From Pseudomonas mosselii (lineage in GTDB: Bacteria > Pseudomonadota > Gammaproteobacteria > Pseudomonadales > Pseudomonadaceae), in contig NZ_QJRP01000005.1 in the NCBI RefSeq assembly GCF_003205295.1, forward strand, positions 222,801-286,800: a stretch of DNA of 64,000 nt, read 5' to 3'. The notes below the pieces were generated by a model. That model was not told the origin of the DNA. It searched no databases and was given only the letters and a program-made list of their open reading frames with translations. Both the position numbers and the translations under genes were made by a program. Positions 15,656 through 25,312 of the stretch are shown one piece after another. How positions within the stretch are numbered: position 1 is the stretch's first letter; each line of letters opens with the position of its first letter.

Positions 15656-18058
15656 TCACGCCGGCTCGTCGGCCGGTCGCCCATTCTCCTGCACCAACAC
15701 CATGCTCTGCGGCGACGACAGGGCGATGCCCTCGTCGCGCAGGCGCCCGAGAATGGTGAACAGCAGGTCGCTGCGCGTACCCGACACCTGCCGCGGCGAG
15801 GCCACGTAACCGCTCACACCGATTACCATGCCGCTACTGGTCAGGTCCTTGAAGGTCACCGACGTGGCCGGCGCATCAAGGATCGACTCATGCTCCTTGT
15901 ACGCCGCCAGCAACACCTCGCGCACCTTCGCCGGATCAGTCTCCAGTGGCAGCGTCAGGGTGATGCCAACTACGCCCAGGGCATTGGCCATGGTCACGTT
16001 GCGCACGTTCTGCGAGATGAACTGCGAGTTAGGCACGATCACCGTCGAGCGGTCGGACATCTGGATCTCGGTGGCGCGCACGTTGATCCGGCGAATGTCG
16101 CCCTCGACACCGGCCAGGCTCACCCAGTCGCCCACCTTCACCGGGCGCTCGGTGAGCAGGATCAGGCCGGAGATGAAGTTCTGCACGATCTGCTGCAGGC
16201 CGAAACCGATACCCACCGACAGCGCACTGACCACCCAGGTCAGGCTGGTCAGGTTGATGTGCAGAGTGGACATCACCAGCATGGCCAGGAACAGGAAGCC
16301 CAGGTAGCCGACCAGGGTCACCAGCGAGGCGCGCATGCCGGCGTCCATGTCGGTTTCCGGCAGCAGGCGCTCGCTCAGCCAGCGCTTGACCACGCGGATG
16401 GCGAACCAGCCACCGAGGAAGATCGCCACGGCCAGGAAAATGTCCTGGGGCACGATGTTCAGGTTGCCCAGCACCTTGCCGCCGGTGCCGTCCCAGTCCG
16501 CAAGGCTCAACAGCAGCTCGCCCGGGCTGGTGCCCGAAGGCATGAACACCAGCAACGCGGCGGCGAACAGCAGCAGCGTGCGGCCGATGCCCGCCAGCAC
16601 CGTGCTGGCCTGGGCCTGGTGGCGTTGCTGCAGGCCGAGCGCCGAGGCCAGCGCCAGGCCACCGGGCTGGCGAGGCGACAGCAGGGTTTCGCACAGGTCG
16701 CCGAACACCGTGACCAGCAGGTAGGCGCAGACCACCACCACGCTGATCCACAGCAGCTTGGCAGTGAGGAAGTAGGCCAGCGTCAGGTAGCCGGCCAGCA
16801 GGGTCAGCAGGATCGCCAGCACCCACACCACGATCACGAACGGGATCAGCCCGGCCAGGCCCTTGGGCCGCTCCAGGTCATGCTGGCGGTGGGCACGGCG
16901 ATAGCGCAGCAGGGCCACGACGAACAGCAGCGATACCACCAGCGCGGTCAGGCCGTTGGTGGCAAGGGTCAGCGCCAGGCTGGTGCCGATCACGCTGTTG
17001 ATGCGTTCCTGGGTCAGCAGCACCATCAGCGCCAGGGCCAGGACCTTGGGGAACCAGCCCAGGGCACTGGCTACTTCGTCGGCGATCGGCGGCAGGCGCC
17101 AGGACGGGCGCTGCAACATCAGCATGGCGCGGCCCAGGCCCGAAATGAAGGCACTGAAGATCACCAGGGTGAGGATGTGGTTGGTCAGGCTGGCGAGGTC
17201 CGCGCCAAGGTCCGCACTGCTCTCCAGGCCCCAGCGCAGCAACGACACCGAGCCGGAAATGGTGCCCAGGGTCGCCAGGCTGACACTCAGCGCCAGGGCG
17301 CTGCGGCGCAGGCGGCCTTCGGGCAGCCAGCGGATCATGGCATCGGCCAGCAGTCGCTCCAGTACTCGCCGCACCAGGGTCCAGACCAGCACCGCCGCCA
17401 CCAGCGCGGTGATGAACAGCCAGCGGTGCTCGGCGCTGAAGGCGCTGGCCATGGCGTCCGACACCTCGCCACGCAGGTCGCGCAGGCGCGCCACGTCGTC
17501 GTCGGTGGGGCGGATCAGGCTCGACCAGAATGCCGGGCTCAACGGGCTGGCGGCGCGGCTGGTGATCTGCGAGTTGAACAGGCTGCGGCGCAGGTTGACG
17601 ATCTGCGTCGACAGGTCACGGGCCGATTGGGTCAGCGTGGTGGCGTCCTTCTGCTCGGCGACCACCTTGTTCTTCTCGTCGTTGAGCTGCTTGCGCTGGC
17701 GAGTCAGGCTCTCGGCCTCCTCGGCCATCGGCGGGCCAAGCACGTTGAGCTGGTCGTCCAGGCGCTGCACGTCGGCGGTGCGCTGGGTGACCAGCACATC
17801 GGCCTGGCGCTGCACCTGCAAGGCCGACTGGCGCAACTGCGCGAGCAGGTCGTCGTTGGCGTTGCTGGTGACGCCCTGGCGGATCTGGTCGAGCCGTTCG
17901 CTCAACTCCTCCAGGCTGGCGTTCTCGTCCAGCACCTGCTGCTCGGCCACGGCCAGGCGCGATACCGGCGTGGCTGGCGCGGCCCAGGCCGGCACGGCCA
18001 GGCACAACAGCAGGGCGAAAATCCCCGCATAGAATCGGTCAAGGCTGACACGCCTCAT
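15656..18058 (-). CDS. DUF3772 / MscS-family mechanosensitive channel (MscK-like)
   Basis: An 800-residue inner-membrane protein. It has a signal peptide (cleavage near AWAAPA), a periplasmic coiled-coil region (~30-190, DUF3772), about ten transmembrane helices and a C-terminal MscS domain. The pore helix and beta domain are visible in SLTWVVSALSVGIGFGLQQI, ISGLILLTERPVKVGDWV and VEGDIRRINVRATEIQ. Channels of this type open on membrane tension and release solutes after osmotic downshock. It is 54 bases downstream of ada on the same strand and could be cotranscribed. Confidence 0.88.
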   Translation of the reverse strand: MRRVSLDRFYAGIFALLLCLAVPAWAAPATPVSRLAVAEQQVLDENASLEELSERLDQIRQGVTSNANDDLLAQLRQSALQVQRQADVLVTQRTADVQRLDDQLNVLGPPMAEEAESLTRQRKQLNDEKNKVVAEQKDATTLTQSARDLSTQIVNLRRSLFNSQITSRAASPLSPAFWSSLIRPTDDDVARLRDLRGEVSDAMASAFSAEHRWLFITALVAAVLVWTLVRRVLERLLADAMIRWLPEGRLRRSALALSVSLATLGTISGSVSLLRWGLESSADLGADLASLTNHILTLVIFSAFISGLGRAMLMLQRPSWRLPPIADEVASALGWFPKVLALALMVLLTQERINSVIGTSLALTLATNGLTALVVSLLFVVALLRYRRAHRQHDLERPKGLAGLIPFVIVVWVLAILLTLLAGYLTLAYFLTAKLLWISVVVVCAYLLVTVFGDLCETLLSPRQPGGLALASALGLQQRHQAQASTVLAGIGRTLLLFAAALLVFMPSGTSPGELLLSLADWDGTGGKVLGNLNIVPQDIFLAVAIFLGGWFAIRVVKRWLSERLLPETDMDAGMRASLVTLVGYLGFLFLAMLVMSTLHINLTSLTWVVSALSVGIGFGLQQIVQNFISGLILLTERPVKVGDWVSLAGVEGDIRRINVRATEIQMSDRSTVIVPNSQFISQNVRNVTMANALGVVGITLTLPLETDPAKVREVLLAAYKEHESILDAPATSVTFKDLTSSGMVIGVSGYVASPRQVSGTRSDLLFTILGRLRDEGIALSSPQSMVLVQENGRPADEPA

Positions 18059-18112
18059 CGAATGTTCCTCTACACAACTCGACAGGGCGTGAATTCTACG
18101 CGGTCTGGAGGC

Positions 18113-19171
18113 TCAGGAGAGTGCCGTCTCTCGGTCCAGCAGCTGACGCTTGCGTTCGATGCCCCAACGGTAGCCGCTGAGGTCGCCGTCGCGGCGCACC
18201 ACCCGGTGGCAGGGAATGGCCACGGCGATCGCGTTGGCCGCGCAGGCCTGGGCCACCGCCCGCACGGCCTTGGGCGCGCCGATGCGCTCGGCGATGTCGG
18301 TGTAGCTGACCGTGGTCCCGGCCGGCACCTCGCGCAGCGCCTGCCAGACCCGCTCCTGGAACGCCGTGCCCTGCACATCCAGGGGTAGCGCCAGCCCCAG
18401 GGCAGGGGCCTCGACGAAGCCGATCACCTCGGCCACCAGCCGCTCGAAGGTGGCATCACCACCGATCAGCTGGGCCTTGGGGAACTTGTCCTGCAGGTCC
18501 TTGAGCAGGGGCTCGGGCTCGTCACCGAGCAGGATCGCGCAGATGCCCCGTTCGCTCTGGGCCACCAGGATCGCGCCCAGGGCGCACTGGGCCAGGGCGA
18601 AGCGGATGGTCGCGCCCTGGCCGCCGGCACGGTATTCCCTCGGCAGCATGCCCAGGCGCTCGCCAGCGCTTTCGTAGAAGCGGCTGTTGGAGTTGTAGCC
18701 GGCGTCGAAGATGGCTTCGGTGACGCTGCCGGCGCCGTCCAGATGCTGGCGCAGGCGCTGGGCGCGAAAGGCCGAGGCATAGGCCTTGGGGGTCAGCCCG
18801 GTCTCGGCCTTGAACAGGCGGTGCAGGTGAAATGGGCTGACGTTCAGCTCGTTGCCGAGCTGGTCGAGGTTGGGTGCGTTTTCGCTGGCCTCGATCAGCC
18901 GACAAGCGCGTGCCACCAGCTCGGTGCGCCGGTTGCCCTGCCCGCCCTTGCAGCGCTTGCAGGGGCGGTAGCCGGCGGCCTCGGCCTGGGCGGCGGTGCC
19001 GAAGAACTCGACGTTCTCGCGCTTGGCCAGGCGCGACTTGCAGGCGGGCTGGCAATACACGCCGGTGGTGCGCACGGCGTAGACGAAATGGCCGGTGGCG
19101 GCTGTGTCGCGGGCCTGAACGGCGTGCCAGCGTTCGGCGTCGGTGGTGAAGGTGGTCGGGGCGGGCTTCAT
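18113..19171 (-). CDS. ada: Ada: bifunctional regulator and O6-methylguanine-DNA methyltransferase
   Basis: A 352-residue protein with full Ada layout. Zinc-binding Cys residues at 40, 44, 71 and 74 form the methylphosphotriester-accepting N-terminus. An AraC-type HTH region follows (~80-175), then the methyltransferase domain with the acceptor motif PCHR (Cys321). Methylation of the N-terminal Cys turns Ada into an activator of alkylation-repair genes. The AlkA-like glycosylase gene lies just upstream on the same strand, which fits an adaptive-response cluster. Confidence 0.92.
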   Translation of the reverse strand: MKPAPTTFTTDAERWHAVQARDTAATGHFVYAVRTTGVYCQPACKSRLAKRENVEFFGTAAQAEAAGYRPCKRCKGGQGNRRTELVARACRLIEASENAPNLDQLGNELNVSPFHLHRLFKAETGLTPKAYASAFRAQRLRQHLDGAGSVTEAIFDAGYNSNSRFYESAGERLGMLPREYRAGGQGATIRFALAQCALGAILVAQSERGICAILLGDEPEPLLKDLQDKFPKAQLIGGDATFERLVAEVIGFVEAPALGLALPLDVQGTAFQERVWQALREVPAGTTVSYTDIAERIGAPKAVRAVAQACAANAIAVAIPCHRVVRRDGDLSGYRWGIERKRQLLDRETALS

Positions 19172-19284
19172 CAGGGGCCTCTCCTGGGATTCGATACCGT
19201 CAGCCTGGCAGGGTGGATGATGCGTGGAACTCCGATTCTTGCGGTGTCTTCACGGGCCCCGCGCCAGGGCCGAGCAGGAAGGCT

Positions 19285-19920
19285 TCAAGCCCGCCACAGG
19301 TACCAGGCCGCCACAGTGCGATAAGGGCTCCACGCCCCGCCCAACCCTCGCATCTGCGCAGGCGTCGGTGCCTTGTCCAGGCCCTTCATGCGCCGATACC
19401 CCTCGCGCACGCCAAAATCATCCACCGGCAGGATATCCGATCGCTCCAGGCTGTAGATCAGCAGCATCTCCACGGTCCAGCGCCCTACCCCACGCAGCGT
19501 CACCAGACGCTCGACCAGTGCGGCGTCCGGCAGGCTCAGCGCCTCTTCCCGGCTGGGCACCACGCCCTCCAATCGCGCCCGGGCGATCCCGTGAACCGTG
19601 GCGATCTTGCTCGCGGAGAACCCACAGGCGCGCATCGCCTCCGGCGTCACTGCCAGCAACTGTTCGGGCGAGGGAAACGCCCCATCCGGGAACAGCGCCA
19701 GCAATCGCCCGAGGATCGCCTCGGCCGCCCGCGCATGCAACTGCTGGTAGGCGATGGCCCGCACCAGTGCCTCGTACGGCTCGCGCCCGGGCGTGGCACG
19801 GTGCAGGCAAGGCCCCACGGCGGCAATATGCCGCGCCCAGTCCGGGTCCTGCCCGGCCAGCCAGGCGGCGGCATCGTCAAAGGCCTGCGGGGAAAGGTCT
19901 GCAAGGATCATCAAGGGCAT
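19285..19920 (-). CDS. DNA-3-methyladenine glycosylase II family protein (AlkA-like)
   Basis: A 211-residue HhH-GPD glycosylase without the N-terminal AlkA domain, so like the shorter yeast Mag-type enzymes. The helix-hairpin-helix LVTLRGVGRWTVEMLLI and the downstream catalytic Asp region ILPVDDFGVREGYRRM are present. It would remove alkylated purines as the first step of base-excision repair. An ATG nine bases into the frame (MILADLS) is an equally good start. It lies 113 bases upstream of ada on the same strand. Confidence 0.88.
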   Translation of the reverse strand: MPLMILADLSPQAFDDAAAWLAGQDPDWARHIAAVGPCLHRATPGREPYEALVRAIAYQQLHARAAEAILGRLLALFPDGAFPSPEQLLAVTPEAMRACGFSASKIATVHGIARARLEGVVPSREEALSLPDAALVERLVTLRGVGRWTVEMLLIYSLERSDILPVDDFGVREGYRRMKGLDKAPTPAQMRGLGGAWSPYRTVAAWYLWRA

Positions 19921-20031
19921 TCGCTCACGTCACGATCCTCCAGCCTAGCGCAACCGTTCATCGGTGAAACGCTCAATCTTGCGCATCGAGTCAGTAGCCG
20001 GCCATTGATCCAATCGCAGCGCCCCGCATAG

Positions 20032-20058
20032 AATTGAGAACTATTAACAATCACATTA
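20032..20058 (+). promoter_or_regulatory. Probable Fur box before fecI-like gene
   Basis: The stretch AATTGAGAACTATTAACAAT resembles the Fur consensus of alternating GATAAT-like hexamers and stands out as AT-rich in a GC-rich region. It is 22 bases before the sigma factor ATG. It would repress the regulon when iron is sufficient. Confidence 0.65.
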
Positions 20059-20079
20059 TCCGGGCAGGCTCTCCAGACG

Positions 20080-20595
20080 ATGCAGATCGAAGACACGCTG
20101 AAACCGGCCGAGGTCGATCTGCTCTATCAGGCGCACCACCGCTGGCTGCGCGGCTGGCTCGGTGCCCGGGTCGGCTGCCGTGAGCACGCCGCGGACCTGG
20201 CCCAGGACACCTTCGTGCGCCTGCTCAAGGCGCGCCAGGTTTCGCCGCTCAAGGAGCCACGGGCCTACCTGAGCAGCATCGCCCGCGGCCTGATGATCGA
20301 CCAGTTCCGCCGCCGCGCCCTGGAAAAAGCCTACCTCGAGAGCCTGGCCAGCCTGCCCGAGCAAGAAGCCCCCAGCGAGGAACAGCGCCTGCTGATCCTC
20401 GATACCCTCGAGCGTCTCGACCGCGCCCTGCAACGCCTCAAGCCACGAGTGCGCCAGGCGTTCCTGCTGGCCCAGCTCGACGGCCTCACCCTCACCCAGG
20501 TCGCGCAACGCCTGAACGTCTCCCGGGCCACGGTCGAGCGCGACCTGGCCAAGGCCCTGGGTGTCTGCTACCGGATCCGCTACGCCGATGCCTGA
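20080..20595 (+). CDS. ECF sigma factor, FecI-like
   Basis: A 171-residue sigma-70-family factor. Region 2 (QDTFVRLLKARQVSPLKEPR, AYLSSIARGLMIDQFRRRAL) and region 4 (LLAQLDGLTLTQVAQRLNVS with RATVERDLAKAL) are clear. Iron-starvation sigma factors of this type direct transcription of a neighbouring TonB receptor when the receptor and FecR signal substrate binding. Its stop overlaps the FecR start (ATGCCTGA), so the pair is coupled. A Fur-like site precedes it. Confidence 0.9.
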   Translation: MQIEDTLKPAEVDLLYQAHHRWLRGWLGARVGCREHAADLAQDTFVRLLKARQVSPLKEPRAYLSSIARGLMIDQFRRRALEKAYLESLASLPEQEAPSEEQRLLILDTLERLDRALQRLKPRVRQAFLLAQLDGLTLTQVAQRLNVSRATVERDLAKALGVCYRIRYADA

Positions 20596-21538
20596 CCAGA
20601 ACCCGACCCAGGCCCAGGTCGACGAGGCCATCGAATGGCTGGTGAAACTGCGCTACGACAGCCCCGGCCCACGCAGCGAACAGCAGTTCCAGCGCTGGCT
20701 GGCCAGCCACCCGCAGCATGCCCAGGCCTGGCAGCGGGTCAGCAGCCTCGGCGACGAACTGGCCAGCCTGCCCGCCGAGCTAAGCCGTCAGACCCTGGCC
20801 GGCAGCGAACGCCGCCGAATGAGCCGGCGCGACCACCTCAAGCTGCTCTCGCTGCTGGCGCTCGGCGCCAGCGTCGGCTGGGCCGCGCGCGAGCCCCTGG
20901 GCCTGCCTGCATTGATGGCCGACAGCCGCACCGCCACCGGCGAGCGCCATGAGCTGCTGGCCAGCGACGGCAGCCTGATCCGCCTGAACACCGCCAGCGC
21001 CATCGACCTGCGCTACAGCGCCGAGCAGCGCCGGCTGACCCTGCTGCGCGGCGAGGTCAGCCTGGACGGCAACGCCAACGACAACCGTCCGTTCAGCATC
21101 GACACTCGCGTCGGTGCCCTGAGCACCCAGGGCGGCCAGCTGCTGCTGCGGGAAAACGCCCAGGGCCTGCTACTGGCCGTACGCCGGGGCGAGGTGACGC
21201 TGTTCCCCACCTCTGCCGCTGCGCATCGGGTCAAGCCCGGTGAGGTGTTGCAGGTGTTCGCCCAGGGCGACTACCAGCCCGCGACCCTGCACAACGACCC
21301 CTGGGGCTGGACCGATGGCGTGCTCAGCGTTCAGCAGATGCCCCTGGGCGAGTTCATCGACGAACTGTCGCGCTACCGCCCCGGCCTGCTGCGCTGCGCG
21401 CCTGAAGTCGCCGGGCTGAAGGTTTCCGGTACCTTCCAGCTGGCCGACACCGACCAGATCCTGCTGCTGGTCGCCCGCAGCCTGCCGGTGCGCGTCGATT
21501 ACCGCACGCGCTTCTGGGTGAACATCGGCGCCGCCTGA
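20588..21538 (+). CDS. FecR-family anti-sigma/sigma regulator
   Basis: A 316-residue protein starting MPDQNPTQAQ inside the end of the sigma gene. It has an N-terminal cytoplasmic sigma-binding domain with conserved Trp residues (EAIEWLVKLRYD, QFQRWLASHPQHAQAWQRV), one membrane segment (~95-112), and a periplasmic FecR domain (TATGERHELLASDGSLIRLN) and C-terminal secretin-like domain. It passes the ligand signal from the TonB receptor's N-terminal domain to the sigma factor. The receptor gene follows 95 bases later. Confidence 0.9.
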   Translation: MPDQNPTQAQVDEAIEWLVKLRYDSPGPRSEQQFQRWLASHPQHAQAWQRVSSLGDELASLPAELSRQTLAGSERRRMSRRDHLKLLSLLALGASVGWAAREPLGLPALMADSRTATGERHELLASDGSLIRLNTASAIDLRYSAEQRRLTLLRGEVSLDGNANDNRPFSIDTRVGALSTQGGQLLLRENAQGLLLAVRRGEVTLFPTSAAAHRVKPGEVLQVFAQGDYQPATLHNDPWGWTDGVLSVQQMPLGEFIDELSRYRPGLLRCAPEVAGLKVSGTFQLADTDQILLLVARSLPVRVDYRTRFWVNIGAA

Positions 21539-21552
21539 AAACATCAAAAAAA

Positions 21553-21580
21553 TAAATGAGGTGGAATCTCATTCTCGTCC
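21553..21580 (+). promoter_or_regulatory. Palindromic operator / ECF promoter region before the TonB receptor
   Basis: AATGAG (21555-21560) and CTCATT (21568-21573) form a perfect inverted repeat resembling a Fur half-site pair. The same stretch has TAAAT followed 18 bases later by CGTC, which resembles iron-starvation ECF promoter elements although the spacing is slightly long. It lies between fecR and the receptor gene and could allow separate receptor transcription. Confidence 0.45.
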
Positions 21581-21633
21581 GGCCTGAAGGAAACAAGCCC
21601 GAACAGTGGTCTGCCAACCTTCAGGAGCGCTTC

Positions 21634-24108
21634 ATGATCCGCCCGTGTTCCCCCCGCAACGCCACCCTGCGCCATGCCATCCGCGCCGCCGCCCTGGGCC
21701 TGGGCGTGGCCTGCACCAGCGTGCTGCCGACCCTCGCCCTTGCCGCGCCCGCCAGCCAGAGCCTGCAACGCGACTGGAACATCCCGGCCGGCCCGCTGGC
21801 CGCCGCGCTGGACCAGATGGCGCGCCAGGGTGGGCTGAACCTGTCGTTCGACGCCGACAGCCTGCGGGGCAAGACCACCCAGGGCGTGCAAGGCCGGCAT
21901 GACAGCGCCCAGGCCCTGCAGATCCTGCTGCGGGGCAGCGACGTGCAGGTCCAGCAGGAAAGCGACAAGAGCTTCCTGCTGCTCCCGGCCCTGGACGTCG
22001 GCGACGCCCTGCAACTGGGCGCCACCAGCATCTCCAGCAACCGCCTGGGCGAGACCACCGAGCACAGCGGCTCCTACACCACCGGGGCGGTGACCATCGG
22101 CAAGACCCCGCAGAGCATCCGCCACACTCCGCAGTCGGTGACCGTGGTCACCCGCCAGCGGATCGATGACCAGAACATCACCAACCTCACCAACCTGCTC
22201 GAACAGACCCCCGGCGTGGTAGTCAACCTCACCGACAGCGAGCGGGTGCAGTACTACTCGCGCGGCTACCAGATCGACGCCATCCAGTACGACGGCGCCA
22301 CGGTGGTACAGAGCAGCGGCGGCGGCTCGTTCATCCAGAGTGATTCGGCGATCCTCGACCGCGCCGAGGTCCTGCGCGGCGCCACCGGCATGCTGCGCGG
22401 CGCCGGCAACCCCTCGGGCACCGTCAACCTGGTGCGCAAGCGCCCCACCTACGAATTCCAGGGCGAAGGCAGCGTCACCCTCGGCACCTGGGACGCCCAG
22501 CGCTACGTCGCCGACCTCTCCGGCCCCTTGACCGAGACCGGCAACGTGCGTGGCCGGGTGATCGCGGTGCACGACGAGAAGGACCACTTCCAGCAATCAC
22601 GCCAGGAGCGCAAGGACGTGCTGTACGGGGTGATGGCCTTCGATCTCGACGACAGCACCACCCTGACCACTGGCCTTGAGTGGACCCAGCTCGACGCCAC
22701 CGGGGCCTGGGGCAACCTGCCGGCCGACTACGACGGCTCGCCACTGCCGTTCGGCCGCAGCACCTACCTGGGTGCCGACTGGAACCGCTGGAACCGCAGC
22801 AACCTGCAGACCTTCGCCGAGCTCGAACACCGTTTCGACAACGACTGGACGCTCAAGCTGATGGCCCAGCGCACCCACTTCGAGCTGGACGACAACGGCT
22901 TCAAGCAGACCTACTTCACCCGCGCCACCGGCACCGCCAACCCGACCCGCAACCCTTACCTGATGAGCTACCAGGTGACCGAAGGCGACGGTGGCGAGAG
23001 CCTGCAGAACAACCTCAGCGCCACCCTCAACGGCCCGTTCGACCTGCTTGGCCGCACCCACGAGCTGATGCTGGGCGTCGAGCGCATCCGCAACGACTCC
23101 TACGCCTCGGCCACCAACAATGTGCAGTCGGGCGTGTTCGACATCCGCACCTGGGACCCGAAGACCAGCCTGGCCAACCCGAACATCAATATCACCGCCC
23201 ACCCGGTGCGCACCCGCACCACCCAGGAAGGCGCCTACGCCACCTGGCGCATCTCCCTGGCCGACCCGCTGACCGCGATCATCGGCGCCCGCGCCAACTG
23301 GTACGACTACGAGCAGGAGAACAACACCAAGGCCAGCGGCAAGTTCAGCGTCGACAACGAAATCGTGCCCTACGCCGCGCTGATCTACGACCTCAACGAG
23401 AACTTCAGCACCTACGCCAGCTACACCGAGATCTTCAACCCGCAGACCAACACCGATGCCGCCGGCTCCGTGCTCGAGCCGGTCACCGGCGAAGCGTACG
23501 AGACCGGGATCAAGGGCGAGTTCTACGAGGGCCGGCTGAACACCTCGCTGGCGTTCTTCCGCATCTATCAGGTCGGCAACGCACTGGACGACCTCAGCGG
23601 ACCGAACCCATGCCTGCCCAACTACACCAGCGGCTATTGCAAGGTCGCCGCGGGCAAGAACCGCAGCCAGGGCTTCGAGCTGGAGATTTCCGGTGAAGTG
23701 CTGCCGGGCTGGAACGTGACCGGTGGCTACACCTACAACACCACCGAGTACCTCAAGGACACCACCGGCAACAACGGCAATCCGATCCGCACCACCGACC
23801 CCAAGCGCATGCTGCGCTTGTTCACCAGCTACCGCCTGCCGGGCGAGCTGCAGGCCTGGACCGTGGGTGGCGGCGTGCAGGCGCAGAGCGACATCTACAA
23901 CCGCAGCGGCAGTGCCGAAGCCTCGCAGTCGGGTTACGCGGTGTACAACGCGATGGTGAATTACCGCTTCAACGACAACTACTCGCTGCAGTTGAACGCC
24001 AACAACCTGTTCGACAAGAAATACTACCGCCAGGTGGCGCCGACGCCGACCGGCTACTACTGGGGCGACCCGCGCAATGTGTCGGTGACCTTGCGCGGAA
24101 CGTTCTGA
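21634..24108 (+). CDS. TonB-dependent ferric-siderophore receptor with N-terminal signalling domain
   Basis: An 824-residue outer-membrane receptor, start chosen at MIRPCSPRNA after CAGGAG. A signal peptide ends near LALAAP. An STN signalling domain (~45-120; IPAGPLAAALDQMARQGGLN) contacts FecR. Next come the plug (KTPQSIRHTPQSVTVVTRQR) and a 22-strand barrel ending in the usual aromatic terminus (VSVTLRGTF). The siderophore type (FpvA/FhuE/FoxA-like) cannot be settled by eye. Together with the upstream sigma and FecR genes it forms a complete cell-surface signalling unit, probably for a siderophore made by other microbes since no biosynthesis genes are nearby. Confidence 0.92.
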   Translation: MIRPCSPRNATLRHAIRAAALGLGVACTSVLPTLALAAPASQSLQRDWNIPAGPLAAALDQMARQGGLNLSFDADSLRGKTTQGVQGRHDSAQALQILLRGSDVQVQQESDKSFLLLPALDVGDALQLGATSISSNRLGETTEHSGSYTTGAVTIGKTPQSIRHTPQSVTVVTRQRIDDQNITNLTNLLEQTPGVVVNLTDSERVQYYSRGYQIDAIQYDGATVVQSSGGGSFIQSDSAILDRAEVLRGATGMLRGAGNPSGTVNLVRKRPTYEFQGEGSVTLGTWDAQRYVADLSGPLTETGNVRGRVIAVHDEKDHFQQSRQERKDVLYGVMAFDLDDSTTLTTGLEWTQLDATGAWGNLPADYDGSPLPFGRSTYLGADWNRWNRSNLQTFAELEHRFDNDWTLKLMAQRTHFELDDNGFKQTYFTRATGTANPTRNPYLMSYQVTEGDGGESLQNNLSATLNGPFDLLGRTHELMLGVERIRNDSYASATNNVQSGVFDIRTWDPKTSLANPNINITAHPVRTRTTQEGAYATWRISLADPLTAIIGARANWYDYEQENNTKASGKFSVDNEIVPYAALIYDLNENFSTYASYTEIFNPQTNTDAAGSVLEPVTGEAYETGIKGEFYEGRLNTSLAFFRIYQVGNALDDLSGPNPCLPNYTSGYCKVAAGKNRSQGFELEISGEVLPGWNVTGGYTYNTTEYLKDTTGNNGNPIRTTDPKRMLRLFTSYRLPGELQAWTVGGGVQAQSDIYNRSGSAEASQSGYAVYNAMVNYRFNDNYSLQLNANNLFDKKYYRQVAPTPTGYYWGDPRNVSVTLRGTF

Positions 24109-24118
24109 CCTGACCATG

Positions 24119-24145
24119 GCCATCGCGGGGCAAGCCCGCGATGGC
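24119..24145. terminator. REP-type hairpin between convergent genes
   Basis: GCCATCGCGGG and its complement around a short loop. It fills the 43-base gap between the receptor gene and the convergent MFS gene and probably ends both transcripts. No T-run. Confidence 0.6.
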
Positions 24146-24151
24146 TGGGGA

Positions 24152-25312
24152 TCAGTCCGCCACCACCTCAAGCTTGCCCGCCCGGCGATAGGCCTGGCGT
24201 GCGAAGCACACGAACAGCCCCGCCATCAGCGCCAGCGCCATGGGCAGGCCATGGGGCGCCACATCCATCGCCGCACCGCTGACCAGCGGCCCGACCAGGC
24301 TGCCGACACCCCACAGCAGGCCGACACTGGCGTTGGCGGTCACCAGGTCCTGGCCCCTGAAGCGCTGCCCGATCAACACCAGCGCCAGTGTGTAGATGCC
24401 ACCCGCCACTGCCCCGAGCACCACCAGCAACGGCCACAGCAGCCAGGTCATCTGCAGCAGCCAGGGCAAGGCGATACCGATGCTCATCGCCACCAGCCCG
24501 CACACCAGGTGCAGCCCGGTGCGCTCGACCCGGTCGGCCAGCCAGCCCAGCGGCAGCTGGAAGATCATGTCGCCGGCGAACACCACGGTCACCATCAGCG
24601 CCGCCACGCCCACGGCAAAGCCATGGCTGCTGGCATACACCGGCAGCAGCGACAGCACCACGGCATCGAAGAACGAGAAGAACAGCACCGCCACGCACAG
24701 CGCCGGGGCAACGCGGAAGAAGCCGGCCAGGCCGAAGCTCTTCTCGCCTTCATCACCATGCTCGACGTGGTCATTGGGCACGGTGAAGAGGATGCACAGC
24801 AGCGCCAGGCCATAGCAGGCGGTGACCACGCCGGTCAGCCACGGGCTGTCGGCGCCAAGCAGCGCCAGCAAAGCCGGGCCGAGCACCTGGAAACCGGTGA
24901 AGCTGGTGGCGTACAGGGCCATGATCTTGCCGCGGTTGTGCTCCGGGCACAGCTCGTTGACCCACGACTCGCCGAGGATGATCGCGACGCCCATGCCGAT
25001 GCCCAGGCCCAGGCGCAGCAGCGCAAGCCACAGCATCGAGTCGAAGGCCCACTCCAGCAGGGCAATGCTCACCGTGCACAGGCTGAAGCTGAGCAGGTAG
25101 ATGACGCGCCGGGTCAGGTGCCGGCAGCAGGCGTCGACCATGAACGCCGAAAGCATCATGCCCGCCGCCGGGATCGCCGAGATGATGCCGATCTCCAGTG
25201 TCCCTGCCCCGGCCTCGTGCAGGCGCAACGACACCAGCGGCAGGCTCGCCCCGAGGCTGAAACCGACCACCGACACGGCGAACAACAGGCCCGCCAGCAA
25301 ACGCATGTTCAT
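24152..25312 (-). CDS. MFS transporter, YcaD-like
   Basis: A 386-residue, 12-helix transporter. The opening MNMRLLAGLLFAVSVVGFSL, the GMGVAIILGESWVNELCPEH segment in helix 4 and the SFFDAVVLSLLPVYASSHG half resemble the YcaD/TIGR00902-like group of sugar or drug exporters. No substrate is known. It sits next to the iron receptor unit but on the opposite strand, so a role in siderophore export is only a possibility. Confidence 0.83.
   Translation of the reverse strand: MNMRLLAGLLFAVSVVGFSLGASLPLVSLRLHEAGAGTLEIGIISAIPAAGMMLSAFMVDACCRHLTRRVIYLLSFSLCTVSIALLEWAFDSMLWLALLRLGLGIGMGVAIILGESWVNELCPEHNRGKIMALYATSFTGFQVLGPALLALLGADSPWLTGVVTACYGLALLCILFTVPNDHVEHGDEGEKSFGLAGFFRVAPALCVAVLFFSFFDAVVLSLLPVYASSHGFAVGVAALMVTVVFAGDMIFQLPLGWLADRVERTGLHLVCGLVAMSIGIALPWLLQMTWLLWPLLVVLGAVAGGIYTLALVLIGQRFRGQDLVTANASVGLLWGVGSLVGPLVSGAAMDVAPHGLPMALALMAGLFVCFARQAYRRAGKLEVVAD

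Noticed and set aside
15578..18388. 936-codon plus-strand frame over the MscK-like and ada genes
   Set aside because: Shadow of two recognisable genes; the product is Gln/His/Arg-rich and matches no family.
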